DNA from: Pseudolabrys sp.
Lineage (GTDB): Bacteria > Pseudomonadota > Alphaproteobacteria > Rhizobiales > Xanthobacteraceae
Assembly: GCA_029945495.1 (NCBI GenBank)
Contig: JAQSCR010000446.1
Span: 1-7,340, forward strand
Length of the DNA stretch: 7,340 nt
Direction of reading: 5' to 3'
A model generated the notes under the pieces. The model saw only the letters and a program-made list of their open reading frames with translations, had not been told where the DNA came from and did not search any database. Positions 1 through 6,222 of this stretch are shown piece after piece. Position 1 is the stretch's first letter, and each line of letters starts with the position of its first letter. A program made the translations under genes and the position numbers.

Positions 1-947
<947 letters not shown>

Positions 948-955
948 CGGTTACC

Positions 956-2110
956 TCACGGGCTCTGGACGGACGGCGCATCGTCGATGACGCCGTCGCC
1001 GCTATAGATGGGCATCAGCACGCGGAAGGTGGTCCGCCGCGGCTGCGATTCACATTCGATAATTCCGCCGTGGTCGCCGACGATCTTGGCAACCAAAGCA
1101 AGGCCTAAGCCGCTGCCGGTCCGCTTGGTGGTGACAAAGGGATCGAACAGATGCGGCATGAGATCTTCCGGAACGCCGGGACCGTTGTCCTTGACGCAGA
1201 ATTCGAGCGGCAATGAGACGCGCGCATTGGTGCCGGGCACGGCGAGACGCACGCCGGGACGGAACGCGGTGGTCAACTGGATTTCGCCGTCGGACGCGGT
1301 TTCGCCGATCGCTTCGGCGGCGTTCTTCACGAGATTGAGGAACACCTGAATGAGCTGGTCGCGATTGGCCAGCACCGGCGGCAGCGACGGGTCGTATTCC
1401 TCGGCGAATTTGATGTGGCGGGCAAAGCCGGTCTGCGCCAGCCGCTTCACGTGATCCAGCACGACATGGATGTTGACCGGCTCGCGCTCGACCGGGCGTT
1501 CGTCGGCGAACACTTCCATGCGGTCGACCAGCTTCACGATGCGGTCGGTCTCGTCGCAAATGAGCGTGGTGAGCTGACGGTCTTCGTCGCCGGCGGATTG
1601 TTCGAGCAGTTGCGCCGCACCTCTGATGCCGGACAGCGGGTTCTTGATTTCGTGCGCCAGCATAGCGGCAAGCGCAATCACCGAGCGCGCGGCGCCGCGA
1701 TGGGTCAGCTGGCGGTCCATCTTGTCGGCGATGGTGCGTTCCTGCAGCATGACAATGACGTGGCCCTGATATTCCGGCAGCGGCGCGACATGCAGATCGA
1801 CCAGCCGTTCGCCCGGATTGCGCGGCGTGGCGAGATCGACCTTGTATTCGTTGACGGCGGAGCCCGAGCGCCGCACCTGCTCGATCAAGGTCAAGAGCGG
1901 CGAGCCGAACGGCACCAGATCGCGCAGCATGTTCCGGCGCAGCATCGGGATCGACGCTTCGAAGAACGCCTCAGCGGCGACATTGGCGTCGGCGATTTTG
2001 CCGTCGCCGGCGATCATCAGCACCGGATGCGGCAGCGCATTCAGCATGGCGTCGGCCGACACGGTATCGAGCGTCGCCACGGTCTTCGGTGATACTTGCG
2101 CGCGGCTCAT
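956..2110 (-). CDS. ntrB: Nitrogen regulation sensor histidine kinase NtrB (NR(II))
   Basis: NtrB is a cytoplasmic histidine kinase/phosphatase that phosphorylates or dephosphorylates NtrC according to the PII signal of nitrogen status. The 384-residue product has no membrane segment, as expected. Residues about 20-125 form a PAS-type sensory domain. The dimerisation/phosphoacceptor H-box is [11 protein letters not shown] with H153. The ATP-binding domain shows an N-box ([10 protein letters not shown], 259-268), G1 (DNGPGVP, 308-314), an F-box (LFDPFVTTK) and G2 (GSGLGLA, 332-338), so all kinase elements are intact. Its ATG overlaps the dusB stop (ATGA, 2107-2110). A strong ribosome binding site, GGAGGG, lies inside the end of dusB (2118-2123) 7 bases upstream and supports this start. 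Length is typical of rhizobial NtrB. In the family, PII (GlnB) binds the kinase region; PII is not encoded in this window. Confidence 0.97.
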   Translation of the reverse strand: MSRAQVSPKTVATLDTVSADAMLNALPHPVLMIAGDGKIADANVAAEAFFEASIPMLRRNMLRDLVPFGSPLLTLIEQVRRSGSAVNEYKVDLATPRNPGERLVDLHVAPLPEYQGHVIVMLQERTIADKMDRQLTHRGAARSVIALAAMLAHEIKNPLSGIRGAAQLLEQSAGDEDRQLTTLICDETDRIVKLVDRMEVFADERPVEREPVNIHVVLDHVKRLAQTGFARHIKFAEEYDPSLPPVLANRDQLIQVFLNLVKNAAEAIGETASDGEIQLTTAFRPGVRLAVPGTNARVSLPLEFCVKDNGPGVPEDLMPHLFDPFVTTKRTGSGLGLALVAKIVGDHGGIIECESQPRRTTFRVLMPIYSGDGVIDDAPSVQSP

Positions 2111-3162
2111 GCGGCGGCCCTCCAGCCGAAGGCGTCATAGGCGTCGGCCAGCAGCCGGCGTGCCTCGCGCGGCTCCTCGGCGGTCAGCACGCGGGCGCGA
2201 TGGAGCTTCAGCAAGTCGCCGGACGCGCCGGCGCTGTGCGCTGCCGCATCGAGCGCCCAGGAGAGATGCTTGCGCGCATGCTTGCGGCCAATCTTGAGGC
2301 CGTGATGCGCCAGCATCTCGTCGTACATCGTATCGATGAGTTCAAGCTGTTCGCGCAACGGCGGCGCGGCTTCGCGCGCACCACTGGTGAGATAGCGCGC
2401 GACCTGGCCGGGAAACCACGGCCGGCCTTGCGCGGCGCGGCCGACCATCACCGCATCGGCGCCGGACGCGGCAAGCGCGCGGTTCGCGTCGTCGAACGAA
2501 CGGATATCGCCATTGACGATGACCGGAACGGAAACCGCCTGCTTGACCGCGCGCACCGCGGCCCAATCGGCGCTGCCGTCATAGAACTGGCAACGGGTGC
2601 GGCCGTGCACGGTGATCATTTTGACGCCGGCGCCTTGCGCGCGGCGCGCCAACTCCGGCGCGTTCAGGCTGGTGGTGTCCCAGCCGAGCCGCATCTTCAG
2701 CGTCACCGGCACCTTGACGGCGTTGACGGTGGCGTCGATCAAAGTCAGCGCGTGGTCGAGGTCGCGCATCAGCGCCGAGCCGGAGGCGCCATTGGTCACC
2801 TGCTTGGACGGACAACCCATATTGATATCGATGATCTGCGCGCCCTGGCCTTCGACGATGCGGGCCCCTTCGGCCATCCAGTGGGTCTCGCAGCCGGCGA
2901 GCTGGACGACATTGATGGCGACGCCGTCACCGCGGCTGCGCACATTGGCCTCGCGCTGGCCTTGCGCCAGCCCGGCGCAGGCGGTCATTTCGGACACCAC
3001 CAGGCCGGCGCCCAGGCGCTCGGCGACGCGCCGGAACGGCGCATCGGTGATGCCGGACATCGGCGCCAGCACCACGCGATTCGGCAACGCGACGGTACCG
3101 ACATACAGCGTCGTCGCCGGTAACCGGCTGATTTTCCCCTCGGGGGGGCTAATGCCCATCAT
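2107..3162 (-). CDS. dusB: tRNA-dihydrouridine synthase DusB (NifR3 family)
   Basis: DusB is a cytoplasmic flavoenzyme that reduces specific uridines in the tRNA D-loop to dihydrouridine using FMN and NAD(P)H. The 351-residue protein has a TIM-barrel with the FMN-site motif LAPMSGITD (32-40) and the active-site segment [11 protein letters not shown] with catalytic C117. Further motifs are HGRTR (186-190), NGDI (217-220) and GRAAQGRPW (241-249). The C-terminal part (about 265-345) matches the helical tRNA-binding domain. The first ATG at 3162 is directly preceded in frame by TAA, so nothing longer is possible. ATG at 3159 is an alternative, and AAAGG at 3173-3177 is a modest ribosome binding site. 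The first roughly 18 residues look poorly conserved. The gene heads the dusB-ntrB-ntrC operon, the classical nifR3-ntrBC order of alphaproteobacteria. The historical name nifR3 came from nitrogen-fixation mutants, but the enzyme is a tRNA modifier. Confidence 0.95.
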   Translation of the reverse strand: MMGISPPEGKISRLPATTLYVGTVALPNRVVLAPMSGITDAPFRRVAERLGAGLVVSEMTACAGLAQGQREANVRSRGDGVAINVVQLAGCETHWMAEGARIVEGQGAQIIDINMGCPSKQVTNGASGSALMRDLDHALTLIDATVNAVKVPVTLKMRLGWDTTSLNAPELARRAQGAGVKMITVHGRTRCQFYDGSADWAAVRAVKQAVSVPVIVNGDIRSFDDANRALAASGADAVMVGRAAQGRPWFPGQVARYLTSGAREAAPPLREQLELIDTMYDEMLAHHGLKIGRKHARKHLSWALDAAAHSAGASGDLLKLHRARVLTAEEPREARRLLADAYDAFGWRAAA

Positions 3163-3187
3163 TTAGGCGCTGCCTTTCATTGCTTAG

Positions 3188-3215
3188 AGTTTAGCCAATT
3201 TGGCAGGCCGTGCAA
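3188..3215 (-). promoter_or_regulatory. Candidate sigma-70-type promoter of dusB-ntrB-ntrC
   Basis: Read on the minus strand, TTGCAC (3215-3210) and TAAACT (3193-3188) resemble -35 and -10 boxes separated by 16 bases. Transcription would start near 3181, only about 18 bases before the dusB ATG. No better pair stands out in the gap. The assignment rests on motif likeness alone, and alphaproteobacterial promoters are often degenerate. Confidence 0.4.
3194..3204. promoter_or_regulatory. Small palindrome GCCAA-T-TTGGC in the promoter spacer
   Basis: GCCAATTTGGC is a perfect 5+5 inverted repeat around a single central base. It lies entirely between the proposed -35 and -10 boxes of the dusB-ntrBC promoter, where a bound protein would block RNA polymerase. 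The role of operator is inferred from position only. A palindrome this short can arise by chance. Confidence 0.3.
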
Positions 3216-3261
3216 GTGCTGCACTGCAATATTTTGTGCATGCTTAAAGTCGTAAGGTGCA
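3210..3261. promoter_or_regulatory. Cluster of GTGCA/TGCAC half-sites between dusB and ispDF (possible NtrC-type operator)
   Basis: Four copies of a 5-base element occur in 52 bases: GTGCA at 3210-3214, TGCAC at 3220-3224, GTGCA at 3236-3240 and GTGCA at 3257-3261. The first two form an inverted repeat with a 5-base spacer, and the second and third form one with an 11-base spacer. The enterobacterial NtrC consensus is built from the same half-sites (TGCAC, about 7 bases, GTGCA), but the spacers here do not fit it. The first half-site overlaps the proposed -35 box of the ntr operon, so autoregulation by NtrC is an attractive inference. It remains unproven. Confidence 0.35.
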
Positions 3262-3331
3262 TGGCTACCCCGTTTCCCGCCCCGCCCGGAACGCGCTAAA
3301 GCGGGCAGGCAATTGGGGAGCGGTTGTTAGC

Positions 3332-4537
3332 ATGGCGTCCGGACTTAAGAGAAAAGTCGCAGCGGTCATCGTCGCGGCGGGGCGCGGCAGCCGCGCCGGA
3401 GCGGCCGCTGTACCGAAACAATTCCGGCCGATCGGCGGCGAAATGATGCTGCGGCGGACGCTCGCCGCCTTCGTCGGCGCGCCCCGGATCACGCTGGTGC
3501 AGCCGGTCATCCACGCCGACGACGCGGCGCTCTATCGCGCGGCGGCGGCCGGCTTCGACCTGCTGGCGCCGGTGGGCGGCGGCGCGACGCGGCAGGCTTC
3601 GGTGCGCGCCGGGCTGGAGGCGCTTGCCCCGCACGCGCCCGACATCGTGCTGATCCATGACGCCGCCCGCCCCTTCGCCAGCGCCGCCCTGATCGCCCGC
3701 GCCATTGAGGCGGCGCAGGCAACCGGCGCGGCGATCCCGGCGCTGCCGGTCACCGATACGATCAAACGCGTCGCGGCCAACGGCCAGCTCGGAGGTTATG
3801 TCGGCGAAACGCTCGACCGCAGCCAGTTGCGCGCGGTGCAGACGCCGCAGGCTTTCGCATTCACGCCGCTTCTGGAAGCGCATCGCAACGCCACCGCGCA
3901 AGGCCGCGACGACTTCACCGACGACGCCGCGCTCGCCGAATGGGCCGGCATCAAGGTGGCGATGTTCGCGGGCGAGAGCGGCAACATCAAGATCACGACG
4001 CCGGAGGATTTCGCCCGCAGCGAAGCGCTGCAGTTCGCCGCGCTCGGCGATGTGCGCATCGGCACCGGCATCGACGTGCATGCGTTCGGCGCCGGCGACC
4101 ACGTCATCATCGGCGGTGTGCGCATCCCGCATACCCAGGCGCTGACCGGCCATTCCGACGCCGATGTCGGCCTGCATGCTCTGACCGACGCCATTCTTGG
4201 CGCGCTCGCCGACGGCGACATCGGCGCGCATTTTCCGCCGAGCGACCCGCAATGGCGCGGCGCCTCGTCCGACCGCTTTCTGAAATTCGCGGTCGAGCGC
4301 GTCACGGCCCGCGGCGGCCGCATCGCGCATCTCGACCTCACCATCGTCTGCGAGGCACCGAAGATCGGCCCGCACCGCGACGCGCTACGCAAAGCAATCG
4401 CCGGCATCGCCGGCCTCGATATCGGCCGGGTCGCGGTGAAGGCGACCACCAGCGAGCGGCTTGGCTTTACCGGCCGCGGCGAAGGCATCGCCGCTTACGC
4501 GACCGCGACCATAAGACTGCCATGGGGTGAGACATGA
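3332..4537 (+). CDS. ispDF: Bifunctional IspD/IspF (MEP cytidylyltransferase and 2,4-cyclodiphosphate synthase)
   Basis: This fused enzyme catalyses two non-consecutive steps of the MEP isoprenoid pathway in the cytoplasm: CTP plus MEP to CDP-ME (IspD), and CDP-ME-2-phosphate to MEcPP (IspF). The 401-residue product begins with the IspD domain (about 8-232): nucleotide loop AAGRGSRAG (15-23), PKQ (28-30), HDAARP (109-114) and TPEDF (223-227). The IspF domain (about 241-401) has GTGIDVH with metal ligands D248 and H250, [10 protein letters not shown] with H282, and the [14 protein letters not shown] signature near 372-385. I chose ATG at 3332 because the IspD fold starts just after it and GGGGAG lies at 3315-3320, although the 11-base spacing is slightly long. 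A GTG at 3257 is in frame but adds 25 residues unlike the family. The stop overlaps cinA by ATGA. Such fusions are usual in alphaproteobacteria. Confidence 0.96.
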   Translation: MASGLKRKVAAVIVAAGRGSRAGAAAVPKQFRPIGGEMMLRRTLAAFVGAPRITLVQPVIHADDAALYRAAAAGFDLLAPVGGGATRQASVRAGLEALAPHAPDIVLIHDAARPFASAALIARAIEAAQATGAAIPALPVTDTIKRVAANGQLGGYVGETLDRSQLRAVQTPQAFAFTPLLEAHRNATAQGRDDFTDDAALAEWAGIKVAMFAGESGNIKITTPEDFARSEALQFAALGDVRIGTGIDVHAFGAGDHVIIGGVRIPHTQALTGHSDADVGLHALTDAILGALADGDIGAHFPPSDPQWRGASSDRFLKFAVERVTARGGRIAHLDLTIVCEAPKIGPHRDALRKAIAGIAGLDIGRVAVKATTSERLGFTGRGEGIAAYATATIRLPWGET

Positions 4538-5025
4538 CCGACGAAGCGTTTGCCGCGGCGACGGCACTGATCAAGTTGTGCATCGACCGGAAACTGACCA
4601 TCGCCACCGCGGAATCCTGCACCGGCGGGCTGGTCGCCGGCGCGCTGACCGACGTGCCCGGCTGCTCTGCCGTGCTCGATCGCGGCTTCGTCACCTACTC
4701 GAACGCCGCCAAGCAACAGATGCTCGGCGTGCCGGTGGCGACGCTGAAACAATATGGCGAAGTCAGCCGGCAGACCGCAGAGGCAATGGCGCGCGGCGCG
4801 CTCGCCAAGGCCAAGGTCGATCTGGCGGTGGCGATCACCGGCATTGCCGGCCCCGGCGGCGGCTCAGCCGAGAAGCCGGTCGGGCTGGTGCATTTTGCCG
4901 CCACCGCGCGCGACGGCACGTCGATGCACGCCGCCATGCGCTACGGCGACATCGGCCGCGACGAGGTGCGGCGCAAATCGGTCCTGCAGGCGTTGGCGAT
5001 GCTCAGGGAACTGGCCGAGCTATGA
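4534..5025 (+). CDS. pncC: CinA C-terminal-domain protein, nicotinamide-nucleotide amidase (PncC type)
   Basis: The family deamidates nicotinamide mononucleotide to nicotinic acid mononucleotide, recycling the NMN released by NAD-consuming enzymes such as DNA ligase. The 163-residue product is only the C-terminal amidase domain. The N-terminal molybdopterin-binding-like domain of full-length CinA is absent, as in E. coli PncC (about 165 residues). Visible motifs are AESCTGG (26-32) with likely nucleophile S28, VTYSNAAK (53-60) with Y55 and K60, ITGIAGPGG (101-109) and KPVG (114-117). The catalytic assignment comes from the family. The start overlaps the ispDF stop (ATGA, 4534-4537), and GGGGTGAG at 4524-4531 serves as ribosome binding site. 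The stop overlaps tspO in the same way. Databases often label this protein CinA or 'competence/damage-inducible'. The sequence gives no sign of a competence role. Confidence 0.93.
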   Translation: MTDEAFAAATALIKLCIDRKLTIATAESCTGGLVAGALTDVPGCSAVLDRGFVTYSNAAKQQMLGVPVATLKQYGEVSRQTAEAMARGALAKAKVDLAVAITGIAGPGGGSAEKPVGLVHFAATARDGTSMHAAMRYGDIGRDEVRRKSVLQALAMLRELAEL

Positions 5026-5519
5026 CCGGCGGCGCGCGCACCGGCTGGCGGCGCGACATGCGCCTCGCGCTACTGCCGCTCATCGCCGTGGTGACGGTGT
5101 CGGTGCTCGGACAACTGGCGACCTTTCCCAATCTGGCGCCCTGGTATGCCGGACTGATCAAGCCATCGTTCAATCCGCCGAACTGGCTGTTCGGCCCGGC
5201 GTGGACGACGCTCTACCTGCTGATGGTCGTTGCGGCCTGGCGGATTCTGCGGCTGCCGCCATCGCCGGCGCGGCGCAACGCGCTGGTCCTGTTCTGGACG
5301 CAGCTTGCGCTGAATGCGGCGTGGTCGTGGCTGTTCTTTGCCGCGCACTCACCGCTTCTCGGCCTGATCGATGTCGTGCCGCAGTTTGCCGTTGTCGTTG
5401 CCACTGCTTTCGCGTTCCTGCGGCTCGACCGCATCGGCGGCCTGTGCCTGCTGCCGCTCGTGGCCTGGGTCGGCTTTGCGACCTTGCTCAACGGCGCGGT
5501 GTGGTGGCTGAACGGCTGA
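5022..5519 (+). CDS. tspO: TspO/MBR family tryptophan-rich sensory protein
   Basis: TspO is an integral membrane protein that binds tetrapyrroles such as porphyrins and heme. In Rhodobacter it acts as an oxygen-dependent negative effector of photosynthesis genes. The 165-residue product has five predicted membrane segments, roughly 14-34, 56-76, 86-106, 111-133 and 139-162. It carries the family signature: PNLAPWYAGLIKPSFNPP (36-53), FGPAWTTLY (57-65), QLALNAAWSWLFF (94-106) and LVAWVGFATLLN (146-157). Eleven tryptophans are consistent with the name. The ATG overlaps the cinA stop (ATGA, 5022-5025). Only a weak AGGGA lies at 5005-5009, so translation probably depends on coupling to cinA. The gene converges with the NapC-like cytochrome gene 20 bases downstream. 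A functional link to the nearby heme proteins is possible but only inferred from proximity. The family call is secure; the physiological role here is not. Confidence 0.94.
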   Translation: MTGGARTGWRRDMRLALLPLIAVVTVSVLGQLATFPNLAPWYAGLIKPSFNPPNWLFGPAWTTLYLLMVVAAWRILRLPPSPARRNALVLFWTQLALNAAWSWLFFAAHSPLLGLIDVVPQFAVVVATAFAFLRLDRIGGLCLLPLVAWVGFATLLNGAVWWLNG

Positions 5520-5525
5520 AGGCAT

Positions 5526-5552
5526 CGCCGCGACGGCCGCTATTTCGCGGCG
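5526..5552. terminator. Hairpin between convergent tspO and the NapC-like gene (possible bidirectional terminator)
   Basis: CGCCGCGA at 5526-5533 and TCGCGGCG at 5545-5552 form a perfect 8-base-pair stem with an 11-base loop, and the loop contains the TAG stop of the cytochrome gene (5540-5542). The position is right for a shared terminator. No T-run follows on either strand, so classical intrinsic termination is not supported. It might stabilise 3' ends or aid Rho-dependent release. Confidence 0.4.
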
Positions 5553-6154
5553 GACGAATCCCAACCCTGGGGCAGCTTGTGCGCAATGCCCTTGTGACAA
5601 TCGATGCAGGTCTGGCCCTTCTCCGCCGCGGCTTTGTGCATGCGCTGTGCCGGCCGCACTTGTTTGGTCAAATCCATTGACGCCATCGCATGGCAATTAC
5701 GGCATTCGTGCGAGTCGTTGGCTTTCATCGTCTTCCAGACGTTTTGCGCCAAAGCGAGCCGATGAGCTTCGAACTTCTCCGGCGTGTCGATCGTTCCCAA
5801 TGCCTTGTGAAACAGCTCGTTGGTGGCCTCGATCTTTCGCTTGACCTTGTAAATCCATTCCTTCGGGACATGGCAATCCGAACAAATCGCGCGAACGCCG
5901 GTCCGGTTTGTGTAATGAACCGTTTCCTTTAGTTCCTTGTAGACATTGTCGCGCATCTCGTGACAGGAGACGCAAAACGCCTCCGTGTTCGTCAATTCCA
6001 TCGACCAGTTGAAAGCGCCCCAAAACAGAACGCCGCCGACGCCGCCAGCGACGAGGAGCGCTAACAGCGAAAAGCGGGCGCTTGGCCGCATCGCCACGGC
6101 CCAGATGCAGGCGAGGAACCCTTTTCGCGACTTGCCCGGCCCTGGTTCGCTCAT
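5540..6154 (-). CDS. NapC/NirT family membrane-anchored tetraheme cytochrome c (quinol dehydrogenase)
   Basis: NapC/NirT proteins take electrons from membrane quinol and pass them to periplasmic redox proteins such as nitrate, nitrite or TMAO reductases. The 204-residue product has a short basic N-terminus, one membrane anchor at about 28-48, and a periplasmic domain with four CxxCH heme c sites: 61-65, 91-95, 151-155 and 183-187. CVSCHEM (61-67) keeps the Met that ligates heme 1 in the relative NrfH. GVRAICSDCHVPKEW (86-100), the KFEAHRLALAQ and ANDSHECRNCH stretch, and CIDCHKGIAHKLP (183-195) closely match remembered NapC sequences. GGGGG at 6160-6164, 5 bases before ATG, is the ribosome binding site. 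The partner upstream on the same strand is not a NapA/NapB gene but an ethylbenzene-dehydrogenase-related cytochrome, so I give no symbol. The family is certain; the terminal substrate is unknown. Maturation needs the Ccm system, encoded elsewhere. Confidence 0.94.
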   Translation of the reverse strand: MSEPGPGKSRKGFLACIWAVAMRPSARFSLLALLVAGGVGGVLFWGAFNWSMELTNTEAFCVSCHEMRDNVYKELKETVHYTNRTGVRAICSDCHVPKEWIYKVKRKIEATNELFHKALGTIDTPEKFEAHRLALAQNVWKTMKANDSHECRNCHAMASMDLTKQVRPAQRMHKAAAEKGQTCIDCHKGIAHKLPQGWDSSAAK

Positions 6155-6183
6155 GATTGCCCCCGCAGATGATAAGAGTGCGA

Positions 6184-6201
6184 CCGCGCCGACGGGCGCG
6201 G
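6184..6201 (-). other. GC-rich hairpin in the intercistronic gap of the cytochrome pair
   Basis: CCGCGCC at 6184-6190 and GGCGCGG at 6195-6201 make a perfect 7-base-pair stem with a 4-base loop, in the 68-base gap between the two cytochrome genes. On the transcribed (minus) strand no T-run follows, so complete termination is unlikely. A processing or stability element that sets unequal expression of the two genes is a reasonable guess, or partial attenuation. The structure is visible; the role is inferred. Confidence 0.4.
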
Positions 6202-6222
6202 CCGATAGAGCTCTTGCTCGGA

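Noticed and set aside
2089..3123. A 344-codon open frame on the plus strand, opposite dusB.
   Set aside because: DusB motifs including the catalytic Cys are intact on the other strand. The plus-strand product is a low-complexity His/Arg/Gly/Ala composition.
3201..3215. A sigma-54-like sequence (TGGCAGG...TGCAA) in the divergent gap.
   Set aside because: Only 8 bases separate the GG and GC elements; functional sigma-54 promoters need 10. No correctly spaced copy was seen on the other strand.
3257..3331. A GTG start giving IspDF 25 extra residues.
   Set aside because: The added segment does not resemble the family, the ATG at 3332 has a purine-rich GGGGAG upstream, and the IspD fold begins right after it.
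3296..4375. A 359-codon open frame on the minus strand, opposite ispDF.
   Set aside because: IspD and IspF motifs are complete on the plus strand, and the minus-strand product has no recognisable domain.
4527..5519. A 330-codon frame that would give TspO a long N-terminal extension.
   Set aside because: The extension is an out-of-frame reading of pncC. TspO homology starts at the ATG at 5022, which overlaps the pncC stop.
5540..6154. Naming the tetraheme gene napC outright.
   Set aside because: The sequence resembles NapC, but no nap genes accompany it and the partner is an EB_dh-type cytochrome, so only the family name is justified.
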